A stretch of DNA of 64,000 bases from Sarcocystis neurona (GCA_000727475.1 KL647288.1:4273604-4337603); one strand, 5' to 3'; shown: positions 25,401-38,000, counted from the first letter of the stretch. The notes: generated by a model not told the origin, from the letters alone. Made by a program: numbers and translations.

Positions 25401-27906
25401 CACACGTATAGAGATATATACGTATATATATGCATATATATTTGTAGACACACGTGTACATACACCGACCCATACGAACAAAGAGGGGCGAACGGCGGAC
25501 GGGGAAGGGGGTCACACATTACACAAGAAAAACGACAAAAAAGCGAGAGAGAAGAAACCGCTGACGCCACAAACAGCAGGTCCGGGCCACCTGCCACCCG
25601 CTGCTCTTGTTGCTCCGCCTGCTGCTGTTGCTCTGGCTACTGCTGTTGCTGTTGCTGCTGCTGTTGCTGCTACTGCTGTTGCTGCCGTTGCTGTTGCTGC
25701 TGCTCTTGCTGCTGCGCTTGCTCCTGCTGTCCCGGTGTTGCTGCTGCTGCTGCTGTTGCTCCTGCTCTTGCTACTCCTGGTGCTGCTACTGCTGTTGCCA
25801 CTGCTGCTGTTTCCGCTGCTGTTGCTCCTGCGCTTGCTACTCCCGGTGCCGCTACTGCTGTTGCCACTGCTTTTGTTTGCGCTGCTGTTGCTGCTGCTGT
25901 TGCTGCTGTCGCTGACCCGCATCTTCCGCGTAGTGACAGGAGACGCCTGCGCCGAAGATCCAACGAAGTTCTCGCGCGGCGTCGAAAAGGGGCCGTTTCA
26001 TTAGCAGCGTGTAGCCTTCGCCTGTTGCAGCATCTCTTTGTTGCCCAGGCCTTTCGGGAGTTGACCAAAAAATCTGCTGCGTAAGGTCCGAATCTTCGTC
26101 TTCCTCTCCTCCTTCCTTCACTTCCTCTTTGCCTGCCGTCCCCCCTCCCTGCTGCTGCCTCGCCTTCCTGCGCCTCCTCGTCTTCTTCTTCCGTTGCTGC
26201 TCCTCTCCGTACTGCAGCAGTGCCTGCTGCTGCGCCTCCTCCTTCTCCGCTTCAACCTCCTGCTCCTCCTGAATCGGCTCCGTCGCTTCCTCGTCCTCTT
26301 CTGCGTCCTGCTGCTGCTGCGTCGCTTCCTCCTGCTCGTTTTTCTTCAACTCCTCCTCGTCTACGTGATCCTGCTGCCGGGGCTGCTGCTGGTGCTGCTG
26401 GTTGCGGCCCTCCTGCTGAATATTCCCCACTTTCCCACATTGCTGCTGCTGCTGCGGCACCGGAGACGAGACGGAGGATGCACCTGCAAGTTCTGCATGG
26501 CGCCTCGCGGCAGTACGGGGAGCGACGCGACTTGTGAGGCGGTGGTAGGGAGGGCTGCTGCTGCTACTGCGCTGTTGCTGCTGCATGGTGGTGGTGCTGC
26601 TGCTGCTGCTGCTCGTGCGACGCAGTCGGTTTCTCCAGACTTCCCGTTCTACCGCCGACATTTTCGTCCGCGCGGCTCTGCCGACTTCTTCTTCGTCTTT
26701 TCCCCTCTTTCCTTCCCTGTCCCAAGCGAAGAAGCGCGCGGCAGCTTCTGCATGATGAACGGCACAAGAGGCTGCCTCCGCAGCAGCAGCAGCAGCGTCT
26801 TCTGCTGCGGGAGGCGGGGGAGAAGGAGAAGCAGCAAAAGCTGCTGCCGCAACAGGCGAAGCCGACGACGGCGTTGCTTTTTGTTGTCGTTGCTTTGCCT
26901 TAATTCTCCTGCTTTTCTTCTTCCTCTTGGCCGTCACAACTGGCCGTTCTTCTTCCCCTTCTTCGACGCCTTCCGGGGGGTACTCTGCTTCAGCACATAC
27001 ACCCGAGACGTCCTCGTGAGCAGCTTCCGCGTCGCTCGGCGCCGCTGTCACGGCAGCAGCAGCAGTGGAATAACGGCTCTCTGCAGCAGCACACGCAGCA
27101 GCCTGGAACACCGCAGCACGAGCAGCAGCAGGAATGTGTTCTACTTCAAACGCAGCAGCGCGAGCCGGCGCAGCAGCAGCAGCGCCACCAGCAGCAACCG
27201 CGGAGGCAGCAACACCCCCGCCCCCCGACGGTACCGGAGAGACAGCAGCAGCAGCAGCACCCGCAGCAGCACCCGCAGCAGCAGCAGACGCAGCAACAGC
27301 AGCGACAGCCGCCGGTGCAGAGGGAGTCGAAGCAGAACTTTCCCGTTCTACGCCAGCACCTGCTGCTTTATCGAGAAGTCGTCGTTGCTTCCCCTTCTCT
27401 TTGCTGTTTCTTGGTAAGTCTGCAGCTGCCTGCCTCGCAGAGGTTTTATGTGCTGCACGTGCATCCGTGGCTCCTTTGCTGCGTCTGCTGCTGCTGCCGT
27501 ATTTCTGAACTGGTCGCTCCGCGGCGACGTCGCTGACTCTCCCCTTTCTTCTTGCTGCTGCGACTGCTTCTTCCTTCTCCCTCCCACCGCTGGTGCTGCT
27601 CCTGCTGCTGCTTCTCCTGCTGCTGCCGCTGCTGCTGCTGCCGCTGCTGCATCGGTTTCTGCTGCCAGCTCCCTTGTTTCTGCGGACGCTGCTGCTGTTA
27701 CTGCTGCTGCTGCTCGGAGAGGAGGCGCAGGACGGGAAGGCGAAGAGACGGTGATCCGAGCGCAGTCTAAACAAATGCCCAGAGAAATTCCTTTCTCCCG
27801 AAGAAGCCAGAGAACGCACTTCTGCGTCGGTTCCTGTTGCTGCTGCAGCAGGCAGCCCCCCCGCTTCCCTGCACGGGAGCAGTTTTCTCACTTGTCGAGA
27901 CGACAT
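16481..27906 (-). CDS. TCF25: TCF25/Rqc1 homologue, six exons
   Basis: TCF25 (yeast Rqc1) belongs to the ribosome quality control complex with Listerin/Ltn1 and Cdc48/VCP. Proposed exons: 27906-25917, 22708-22257, 20458-19996, 18383-18135, 17082-16947 and 16565-16481 (TGA). All phases match, giving about 1,124 residues. Exon 1 starts MSSRQVRKL like its relatives, carries Ala/Ser/Gln tracts and a basic patch ([17 protein letters not shown]), and ends with [10 protein letters not shown], the family 'ELKRYFGA' motif. Exon 2 has MWLLPHAAV, then [20 protein letters not shown] and [17 protein letters not shown]. Exon 3 has [36 protein letters not shown] and [14 protein letters not shown], all diagnostic of the Tcf25 domain, with a Ser-rich insert. 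Exon 4 has [19 protein letters not shown]. Exon 5 has [10 protein letters not shown], matching the family 'RHV.LS' segment. Exon 6 is short and least certain. Animal TCF25 is about 680 residues; the excess is low complexity. Intron 1 contains an assembly gap. Confidence 0.85.
17760..18105. repeat. TA/TATG microsatellite in TCF25 intron 4
   Basis: Alternating purine-pyrimidine microsatellite (TATATACATATATG, CACGTGTACACG). It ends about 30 bases from the donor of TCF25 exon 4. The adjoining 17100-17740 is strongly pyrimidine-rich on the plus strand. Confidence 0.8.
19599..19758. repeat. 20-bp minisatellite, about 8 copies
   Basis: Unit CAGCAGCCACTGCCCTGCCT with few substitutions. Because 20 is not a multiple of three, a reading frame through it cycles through three phrases every three units, which shows it is not a coding repeat. 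It is located in TCF25 intron 3. Confidence 0.88.
20461..20822. repeat. 16-bp minisatellite, about 20 degenerate copies
   Basis: Unit approximately AGCAGCAGAGAAGTCA, with most copies differing at one to four positions and an occasional longer unit. It begins right at the pyrimidine/acceptor side of TCF25 exon 3, so on the minus strand the repeat supplies part of the acceptor tract (CTCTGCTGCTGTTAG). Confidence 0.82.
21845..22135. repeat. TA/TATC/TATG microsatellite in TCF25 intron 2
   Basis: Simple-sequence block between the purine-rich intronic stretch at 20.85-21.8 kb and TCF25 exon 2. Confidence 0.8.
23733..24454. other. Assembly gap (722 N)
   Basis: A run of N inside TCF25 intron 1. It is flanked on the left by CAG-rich sequence and on the right by a 50-bp tandem repeat, so the gap is probably an unassembled repeat array. 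Confidence 0.99.
24455..24568. repeat. 50-bp tandem repeat abutting the gap
   Basis: Two perfect 50-bp copies starting at 24455 and 24505, plus the first 14 bases of a third. Each begins GCAGCAGCAGCAGC and contains CGCCAGACGGGAAGCGACG. The array probably continues into the gap. Confidence 0.93.
25603..25916. repeat. CTG/GTTGCTGCT tract next to the TCF25 exon 1 donor
   Basis: About 310 bases of imperfect CTG repeats (CAG on the minus strand) with two longer similar blocks (GCTACTCCTGGTGCTGCTAC and GCTACTCCCGGTGCCGCTAC). The proposed GTCAGC donor of TCF25 exon 1 sits at its edge. Read-through would add a Gln-rich tail and stop at 25852. Confidence 0.8.
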
Positions 27907-28469
27907 TGACGAAACTTGGGGGATTTACTCAAGATAAAAAAATACCTCAAGAACGCCAAAGTGTTCTTCTCTCTCTACACATATATATATATATATATAC
28001 GAATATATATCTAAGTGTGTGAATATAGGGGACTGATAGAAAAGGTGAATATACGTTTATACATAAATACGCAGATATATTGATGAATACATCTATCTGT
28101 AAATACATATATATATAAATAGGAGAGAGAGAGATAAGTAGAACACAAACGTGTATTTTAACTACGCCATTAGTTGATTTTACCTGCATACATTCTCCTT
28201 AAGCTCATATATTCATACATATATACACATATATGTATGTATGTGTATCAATGTGTGCAGATAGAAACGTACAGAAAGCCAGCGAGAAGGGAGAAGGGAA
28301 CGCATCGAAAGAAAGGAGAGAAGGAAGAGAGAAGAGTCGCAAAGAAAGGAAGAGAAAGTAGAGACAGAGAGAAAAGGGAAAATAGGAAAAAGAAAAGTGG
28401 TTACGTCCTGACAGCCGTTGGCGAGGTGACGATTTCGGACACCTGGACACGAAATATAAAAGTCCCCGC

Positions 28470-28505
<36 letters not shown>

Positions 28506-31500
28506 GACAGGGAGAACAGGTTGAGACAGGCCCTTCAATATATATATATATAGGAAATGCCTATCTCTCTTTGGGCTTCCGACCTACATATTTGTATACA
28601 CCTGTCGATGCACCGTGGGCGGTTCCACGTACAGAGAAGTGTTCGCTGGTATGCACTTTTTTAACAGGGAGGGGCAGGGCACACACACATCCCTACGCAT
28701 ATGAATGTACGGACACAGGGAATTCCGCAGAGCACATTTTTGCGTTGAATGGTCGAGCGAGACGCAGTATTTTCAGTTTACTTTTGGCTCTTTCGTCTGA
28801 AACAGCGGGGCGCTCCGTCGTCGGAAACTCGCGTGCCTTCACAACGAGCTCTCGCGCCGATGTAGAGAAGCGAAAGTCAGGAAGAAGGGGCGGCGTGGAG
28901 ACTCTCACTGAAGAAGCCGGACCGAAAAAAGGCACTTTCCCCTTCACGAAGCGCACGGTGGCACTCCGCAGAATGTAAAGAACTGTCGGACTTCCTTAAC
29001 TTCTTGACGAGTTACGACAAGATGCTGCCTTTCCCGCCGCTACTCTCCTGACTCTTCAAAGAAGTGTGTGCCAGCGCGCGGCGCCACTCCCCTAGCGAAC
29101 GGTCGAGCAGGAGGATCTCAGCTTTTTCTTCTTCCCCATCTTCTTTCCCAGCGCCTGGACGCAGGTGCACACGAAGAGAAAAGGGAGAACAGAAAACGCC
29201 GTGTCTCTTGTGTCTTTCTCGCGTGAAAAGGCGTTGACGGAGAAATGAGAAACTGACTCAATCCTCCGTCGACAAGAAGCCGGAGTCGCGTTCAGAGACA
29301 CGCCTGCGCGCATGCCCGTGACGAGCGGCGGCAGAGCGTCTTTTTCGCCGCAGAAAGAGAAGACGAGAATAAAAAAACACACGGCCGCCCGCCGCTTCTT
29401 CAGGCGGCTTGAAAGGCAGCAGAAGGAAAGCGGAAAAGACAGTCGGCTTCGCTACTTGTCCTCCGCTGACAAGGGAAGTTCTTCTTTTCCGCGCGCGGGT
29501 CCCTCCTTACGGTGGTGAGTGCCGCCGCGGTCGGGGCCTCGATGCTGCTGAGCGCGTGGAACGCGATACTACTCAGCAGCTTTTGTGGGACCGCCGCACA
29601 GAGAAGCTGGAGATGAGAGCGAAGAATACGTTTTCGCTCCTCTTCCTCTCCGTTTCTGCTTCTCTCCACTTGCAAGTTTCGCGCGCCTGTATCATCAGCA
29701 CAGTTCCCTGCCACATCGCACGCACTGCGGAACAACGCGCTTGACTTCCCTTGCGGCAGCAACACGCGGACACATGCAGAAAGATACACTGTTGTTTGTT
29801 CTTCAAGACTGTCCCGTCAGCAACGCACGGTTTATCTTTGTGGCGAGAAGGAAGCAAAATAATCTGCCCGCGCTCGCCAGTGAAACCTCTGTCGAGCTGC
29901 AAAGAGACACCCTCCCAGCGTGTTGGCGCGTTCCCTGTGTGGACGCAGCAACCTGGAATGTCAGCGAGACCGCATTTTTCTTCCGCACAAGACTCTCCAC
30001 GCACGTGTGTGATCTAGAAAGGCGTTCTCAGACTCTTTGAACGGTGCACGAGGGCCCCCTGCGGAGAGCCGGTGCTCTTGCCCGACCCGGCAGACGAGGG
30101 CCGAAGACGCATTGACACAGGGAGAGATTTATACCTCTCTGTATGTTCTTCACTGCCACTGGGCAGCAGAAAGGATTTGCACGCGACCACCTTCATTTGA
30201 AAGACACGAGAAGTTTCAAATATTCATGAAAGACGAACGAAGCGGCGCCTTTGCCAGAGGTCCCCCCTTGGGGCAGCCGCTCGGGTGAAATTTCTCACGC
30301 AGCAGTGACACACGGAGCTACGTAAATGGATTTTCTACACGAGTTCCGCAGAGAGCCGAAGCATTTGCATGGCACAGACAACGGCAACAAACTTGTACGT
30401 CCTTTTCCTCACCCGCGCGGGTGACTCTACCGGTGAAGAGCAATCCTTCCCCTCTGCGGGTACGTGTCCCTCGAAAGTAAATTAGAAAGGACAAACGGAC
30501 TTCTACCAACGTGAAAACGAATGGGCGACGCCAGCGTCAGAGCGGTTAATTACTTCGAAAAGTGTATTGAGAGCGAGCAGGACTTTTAACGACGTGAAGA
30601 CGATGAGTGGTAACGGGGAGAATCAGTGCATGACGTGCTTGTGAACTTTGTCCAGCGTAGTCGGCCTCCGTAAAAGAGGGGGAAAATAAGTGGGGGGCGC
30701 TGTGCTGATACAATTACATCTACGAAGCGGAAAGGTGGGGACAGGAGGAGGGGGAGAACACTCCCGGCGTCCCATTTCTTTTGTCGGAAGTAAAGAGAGA
30801 AATACGGAGGAATCCCGCAGAAATGACTGAGTGTAACATAGTTGACCGTCAGACAGGATAAACACAGCATTGTTGACCACACACACGTGTGTGTATATAT
30901 GTCTCTCTGTAGGAATGCAACGAGAACTGACACTGAGCTTGACGAGTTTATGAGACAAAGCAACCTTCTGCTCTCTCTGTCTCTTTCTGTTTTCCTACAT
31001 ATATATAAATATATATGTTCCTTCCTCTCTAAGTGGCTCTCTCCCGCTACACGTGCATGTATTTCTCTTCCATTGTATATCTACCAATTTATCTATCCGT
31101 ATCTCTCTGTGTGTATCTACATATATATGTGTATGTGTGTGTGTGTGTGTTTCTGTGTCTTGTCTGTCTCTGGTCTATATTCCCTCTGTATCTCTTTGCA
31201 CGCGCTGCAGAAGCGCGCGTGTTCCGCTGCCTCTGCTGTCCTGGCCACACGTTGGTGTCGGCGAAGAAAGGAAGACGGCGAGAAAGACAGAAACAGACGG
31301 AAGACGAGAAAAACAGAAGAAAGACGGGCAGCGAACGACAGCACAGAGAGAGACAGCAGAAAAGAAATTGACCGCCAGAAAGCGCAAAAGCGGGAGGCTG
31401 ATAGACGGAGAGCAGGACAGAAAAGAGACGGGGAGACGGCGGAAACGGAAAAGAGGTTGGTAGCAATGAGGCCGAGAGGAGAGTCACGCGTGTGCAGGAT

Positions 31501-31972
31501 GCCCCGAAAACGTTTTCTGCGGTGACTGCCGTTTTCGTCGTGTTGCCGCAGCGAGTTTTCTGTCGAAGAAGGGGAGCTCAAGCCGCGCAGCAGGCCGAGC
31601 CACTCCGGAGCAGCAGCTGCTGCTGCTGCGAGACATCGCCGGGCGCACAGAGAGAGAGAGAGAGGCGGTGCTTCAGCGCTGCACCGACGACACAGGCACG
31701 CCAAGGCACCCGCTGCCCAGCGACAGCAGCAGCAGAAGACGCTCCCGACCGCGCCGCGGCGACTGCGCGTGGGTGCGCCTCCGGGCTGCTGCTGTCGCGG
31801 CCGAGAGAAAAGTAGCAGCGGCGAGAGGGCAGGACAGATAGAGGAGAGCAGCTCCTTCGCGCTTCAGTAGCGAAGAAGTCTCGCACAGCCACAGCAGCCG
31901 CGCCGCTGCTGCCTCGTGGGAGACGCCTGCAGCAGAGGAGCGCATGCTGGTGCTGCAGCAGCAGCAGCAGCG
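27907..31972. promoter_or_regulatory. Head-to-head intergenic region between TCF25 and the TKL gene
   Basis: About 4 kb separate the divergent start codons at 27906 (minus) and 31973 (plus), or 5.5 kb if the plus-strand gene starts at its first MORN exon. It holds TA microsatellite at 27970-28130 and 28470-28560, a purine-rich block at 28270-28410, mixed unique sequence at 28.6-30.9 kb with only short frames, and a purine-rich block at 31.25-31.5 kb. No motif can be assigned, but the arrangement implies that both promoters lie here. Confidence 0.5.
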
Positions 31973-32018
31973 ATGGGCAATCAGAGCTCGAGTCCACTGC
32001 GTAAAGCGGTGCTTCTCT
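31973..32018 (+). other. Possible first exon with N-myristoylation motif
   Basis: The ATG opens [15 protein letters not shown] and meets a TCT/GTAAGC donor in phase 1, which fits the first MORN exon (leading CG). Gly2 followed by a small residue at position 6 is the classic N-myristoylation pattern, which would suit membrane attachment beside MORN repeats. The exon is only 46 bases and rests on phase and motif; the true start could be elsewhere. Confidence 0.4.
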
Positions 32019-35000
32019 GTAAGCGCTGCTTCTTTTCTCTTCCTCCCATGCGCTCCCACTTCATGAGCAAGAACGTCTTCTACTCAGACCCACGACAACA
32101 GTCCACACCAACCCCCGACTTATTTATATATGTATATATCTACGCACTGCTGTCTTACGTGTGTATATACACAGCTGTCACATATGTGTAGGCTGCTCTC
32201 TGTATGCTGCTCTTTCTACACTTCTGCGTATCACTGTATGTGTATGACGATAAATGTACGTATATGTATGTATAGGTATGTGTGGATGTACATATATGTA
32301 TATATGTACGAGGATGAGTGTATGCATATGTACATATGTATGTATGTACACACGTGGATATGTGTATGAGGATGAGTGTGTGTATACGTATGTATATGTG
32401 TAGGTAAATGTATGCATGTACTATAGTAAGTGTCTATGTATGGGTGTATGTATATGTGTGTATATCTGTATGTATGAGTGGGTGTATGTATGTATATGTG
32501 TGTATCAAAATGTATATGTATATGTATATATATATACACGTATGTGTGTGCATATGTACGCGTGTGTGGGTGTGTGTGTGTGTGTCTATATATGCATATG
32601 TATGTAAAGATATGCGTATGTATGTGTGTAAACAAGTACCTTCGCATCTACGTATGTATATGTGGGTGCATGTATATTGTAGGCATATGTGTGTGTATAT
32701 ATATTGCTGTATATGCCAATCTATGTGTGTGTGTGTATGTGTGAATGCGTGGTGAGCCTCTGCTCCCGTGTGATTGACTGCTCGCCTCTGCGATCCTGCG
32801 CTGCCGCTGCTGCGCTGCTGCTGCTGCTGCTGTTGCGAGAGCGGCGCAGAGAAAGGGAGGACGAGTCGTTTGCTGCAGCACCTCCCGCCGCTCTGCGGTG
32901 GTCGTCACTTCTTCCGTTTTGCCTGCAATGATTTCTTCGATTTCTCTTCCCTGTACTTCCTCTTTTGCTTCCTCTTTCGCTTCTTCCATGCTTCTTTTGA
33001 CGGACGCATGCACTTTCTGGCTAGCTGCGGGCTGCGTTCTCAAGTGCTTGGCTAGCTTCCGCATGCACCGCTGTCTTCTGCGCTGCTGCATCTCTCTCTC
33101 TGGGGCGAATGCAGCGCCCTTTTTTTTTCTGCCAAAAAGTGACCGACGCCGATTTTCCGTGCCCGCGAGGCCGACTGCATGCACGTCTCCCGGGTGGCCA
33201 CCGCCGTCTGCAGCTCTGAACTGCTGCGCATGCCGAGACGCGGCGCGCTTCTTTGGCTTCTTCTCTCGCAACCTGTAGCTGCTTCTCTCTAAGTCTTCTT
33301 CTTGTCCGTCGTCTTGTTCAAATTCTGTAGCGCATCTGCTGCTGCTGCTGTTGCGCTGGGACCTGCTGCAGCGTGGAACGTCCCCGAGGGCTACGCGCTT
33401 CTCGAAAATGGAGACGGCTACAAAGGGTCAGAAACGTTCCTCTCTTTCTTCTCAGGAGCTCCCTTATCTTCTTCCCACACACGTATTCTCTTATATTTCT
33501 CTGTCCTCTCTACATCTGTCTTCTAAAATGCATACGTGGTATTCTCCATATCTCTGTATACACATATATACAGAGGGAGGGGCACACAGATATACATAAA
33601 TATATATACATACATTTACGTACGTATAGGAGTTTCACACAAACTGTCTTTCTCGTGGATTCGTTTCACTGCGTATACGAGATACTAACATAACGACAAG
33701 TCTACATATATACGTATATCCACATATATATGCCTACGTGTGTCTGTATATATACATATATATATATATATATCTGTCTATGAGGGCGTATATGTGCGCA
33801 CACGTATAGACACATACCTACATATATATATGTATTGTGTATCTGTAAAATTAGGTACAAATATATATATATATATTCATGTACTAAATATCTATGTATA
33901 TGTATGTATGTGTATGTGGGTATGAGCGCATATGTGTATACACACGTGTAAACGTATGGGTACGTGTACTCTATATGTATGAACGTATACACAGCTATAT
34001 ACGCCTATATATTTATATATGTATGTGTACTACGTATATATGCATGTATAGGTGTATGGGTGTGTGCATTTGTAGCGCAGTGTATACACGAATAGAGAAA
34101 TATAGAAGGATATCTGTGATCTCTTTTTTGACGTGTGCGTGTGGGTCTGTGTCTCCATTTTGTTGCTGCCCTCGAGCCACGCATTCCTCTGTGTGTATCT
34201 GTCTGTCTACTCTCCTCATTCTAGTATTATACACATATCCATATATACATATATATATATATGTACATTTCGTTCTCCTCTCTATGTATACATGTATAGA
34301 CACGTATTTATTTGCCTGTGTTTGTTTGTGTGTCTGCCTGTGTGTCTGTGTCGTGTCTGTCTTCTCCCGTCGTCTCTCCTGTGCCTTTCCTTTTCTCTTC
34401 CTCGCCCAATATATTTAGTCCCCCCCCCACTCTTTTAACCTGCCTTGAGTTATCTCCACAAATACACGCGTTTGTGCCCCTCTCGATGCGACAACGCAGG
34501 CAGCTGGACGTGGAGCGACGACCGACGGGCAAAGGCATTCTGCTGCTCCGGTACATTTCCCACTTCTCTGCAGCAGAAGCAGCAGCAGAACAGCACCCTA
34601 CGCTACTTTCTTCATCTTTCTGGATCTCTGTCTGCACATGGGTATTCCTCTCTCTGCTCCCTTTGCACATATATATATATATATATGCATGTATGTACAC
34701 ATACACCTAAATACACATATACAGAAGTACACATGTGCACAAATATATATATGTGTGTGTGTAGACACGCATATAGAGTCCCACACACACACACACGGGG
34801 ACACATTAGCACATATTGGCTTTTCTTTCCTTTTCAATTTCTGTATCTCCTCCTCTTTCTTTCCGTTTCTCCCTTCTTTTATCTTCCTCTCTGTGTGTGT
34901 CTCACTTCGCCTGCATGCGTCTACATATACACACGGCTCTTTACCACTAGACGCATACATCCATGTGCCAAGATTCATTCATATATACATATGTATGAAA

Positions 35001-38000
35001 TTCTTCCTGTCTTCACCCACACGGGGGAATTCTTATACATACATATATATATGTGTATATTTTACTTGTTTCCCCCCACGTGCGGAGATTCTACATATAT
35101 ATGTGTGTCATTTCGTGGTTCACATGCTTGAGGAGCTGTGTACAGGCGTGTATAAATTTACGTATGAGTACGTGGAGTTTCTTAATAGATACGTTTGTCT
35201 TCTCTTTTTGCTCTACACACGTACGCTCGAGTTCTTCTCCTGCGTCTCTCTCTTTCTTTTTACGGGTAGCCTTTTCTTCTATTTCACGTGCATGTAAACA
35301 CTCAGCCATTACCAGCGTAGTACACGTCCGCCTGCAAGTCTGTGCCGACGGACTCGATACGTTTCCGCTTCGAAGAAGTGCAGAGGAAATGCGTTCCCAT
35401 TTGCTTGCCGCAGAGATGTCTGCATGCGCTTCTGCAGCCTGCCCCCCCCCCTCCCCCCACTTGTGTGTGTCTGTGCCCTCTCCAGCGGGGCGCGCCTGCA
35501 CGCGTTTCGGTCGCCTTTCCCTTCTTCACTTCTCGGTCGATTTTCTGCTGTTCTTCTGAAAGAAGGCCCTTCGTCTTCCTCTTCCGCGCGGTCCCCCCCC
35601 TTTCGCGTCTCTCCTTTTCTCTTCCTTTCCCCGTCCCTTTGCCTTCGACTCTTCTGGTGGCACTTCCCTTCATCCTTCTTGCTGTTCTTCTTCTTCTCCT
35701 CCTTTGCGGCCGTCCCCCGTCCTCCGTCGCCCTCTCCCTTCTCGTGGGTGTTCTCCTCCCTGCTCTCCTCCTGACGCGCCCCTCCCCTTCTCTCTTGCGC
35801 ACGCCCCGCATGCTTCCTCTTCCTCCCCGAGTGGATGCATGCATATATGTTCACATATATGTATGTGCACATGCGTGTGTGTGTGTGTGTGTGTGGAGGA
35901 TTCCACCTTCGTGTTCTTTTTCTGCAGCGATGGCTCTTGCTACGTGGGCCACTTCTGTGAGGGACAGCGCCACGGCAACGGCGCGTATGTCGAAAGCTTT
36001 TGCATGCGTCCCTTCGAGCAGCAACAGCAGCAGCACCTTCGCCGCCAGCACCAGAGACGCGAAGAAAAAGAAGAAAACGAGCAGCAGGAGAAATTTGGAT
36101 TGGCCGTACACGTCGGTGAGCACTTCGCGGCTGCGACAACAGTGACACACAGACATACATCCCTCTGTGCGCATGCATACATATATCAATATAATACACT
36201 CTGCGGCGAAGCGGTTGTGTCCGTTCGTGCGTATATATATATATATTATTGCTAGACATGAAGTTCGAATTTCTGTATTGATGTGCGTATTGCTAGACAG
36301 GTAGCTCGAAGTCCTCCGCATGTGTATTTATATGTATATATATATTGTTACACAGACATTTAAAGTATTATCTGTATGCTTGGTACAGACGATACCGGCC
36401 TAATTTTGTCTTTTTGTCTTCTTCTTTTTCTTTCTTTTTGCCTGCCCTGTCGCATACACACGTGTGTGCACGTCTTCGCGCCGATATCGAAGGGTCCCGC
36501 CTGCTTCACGCTTCTCTCCTCTGACTATAGACGCATACGTATATAGGGAAAGAATATCTGCTAGTCATACGCAGAGAGCGCGCTGGCTACTGCCGTGGCA
36601 TATATATGTATATATAAAGAATATGTACTCATCGTATAGAGAGAGCGGGATGGGTGTAGCTGTCGCACGTATACATACACATATGTATGGAAAGAATATA
36701 TGCTCTTCATAAACAGAGAGCGGACTGGGTACAGCTGTCGCATGCATAAACATATACATATGAAATATCTGCGTCTCATATAGAGAGAGCGGGAGGGATG
36801 TGGCTATCGCACTTCCGTGGTCACGGCGAGGTTTACCTTTCTAAAAATTTTCTCTGGCAGGCAGCTGGCGAGGCGGCAGAGCCACCGGCATCTTTCGTTC
36901 ATTTTATCTGCTGCCGGAGAAACTTTTCTTCCTGACGGAGTGGCAGGGCGGGCACCTGCTGCGCTGCTCCCGCGGGGCGCCCTGCCCCTACGCAGATCTG
37001 CAAACGCCGTTGCCGCTGCTGCTGCATCGCCTTCTCCTGCGGCAGCAGCAGGAAGAAGAAGAAGAGCCGCAGCAGCGACAACAGCCGCAGCCGCAGCAGC
37101 AGCAACGGCAGCCGGAACAGCAGCAGCAGGGAGAGGAGAAGCAGCTGCCGCAACAGTGGCAGCCGGCGCAGCAGCAGGAGCTGGGACAGCAGCCGGAGGA
37201 AGAGGGGAAGCAGCAACGGCAGCAGCGGGAGCCGCGGCGGAGGAGGAGCGACCAGACATCGCGAGGCGCAGAGCGGTGCGGTTTCCTCGTCAAAAACGGT
37301 GAGGGTACGGCGTGAGAGCAACAGCACACGCAGAACGCAGTCCCGACAGCAGCAGCAGCAGGAACACCGACAGCAGCAGCAGCAGCAAAGAGAGGACGGA
37401 CTGCTTGAGGCTTTTATAGAACTTTGTGTGTGACTGGCGCGGTAGCGGCTCATGCGTCGTACACGGAGTTCTCTCCGTACATGCGTCTGTATATCCACCT
37501 TGACATTTTTACATATTTAGTCCCGCCCGATCTCTCTCCCTTTGTCTCTCCCTTCGTATATATGTATATGCTCTTATGCATATCTAGCTGCTATATATAT
37601 ATATATGTACGTATTTGTTAGTGGAAGTCTGTGAAGCATGTGTATTGATGGGCCACATATATATATATATATAAATTTCGCGTATATATGTAAAAATATG
37701 TAGCATACACCTCTGTGTGTGGGTGTGTGCGTCCGCTTTGACGTCCATATGTCTACTGAGGCATGCGCACATATATGTGTATATATGTCTGGTGTGCATG
37801 TGTACACATATATATTTATATGTTTGCAGATATCTACGTGTGGCAGTGAGTATCTGGAGTCATTTGTATAATTTGTATGTTCACGCGGAGGTGTTGACGG
37901 CTGCGCTCCTCTCCCGAAGTGATGAGAAGCAAAAAAAAGGAGTTCGATTTGGTCCGGCGCTTCTCGTATCTCCCGTGCCTCTGCCCAGACGCCCAGCGGA

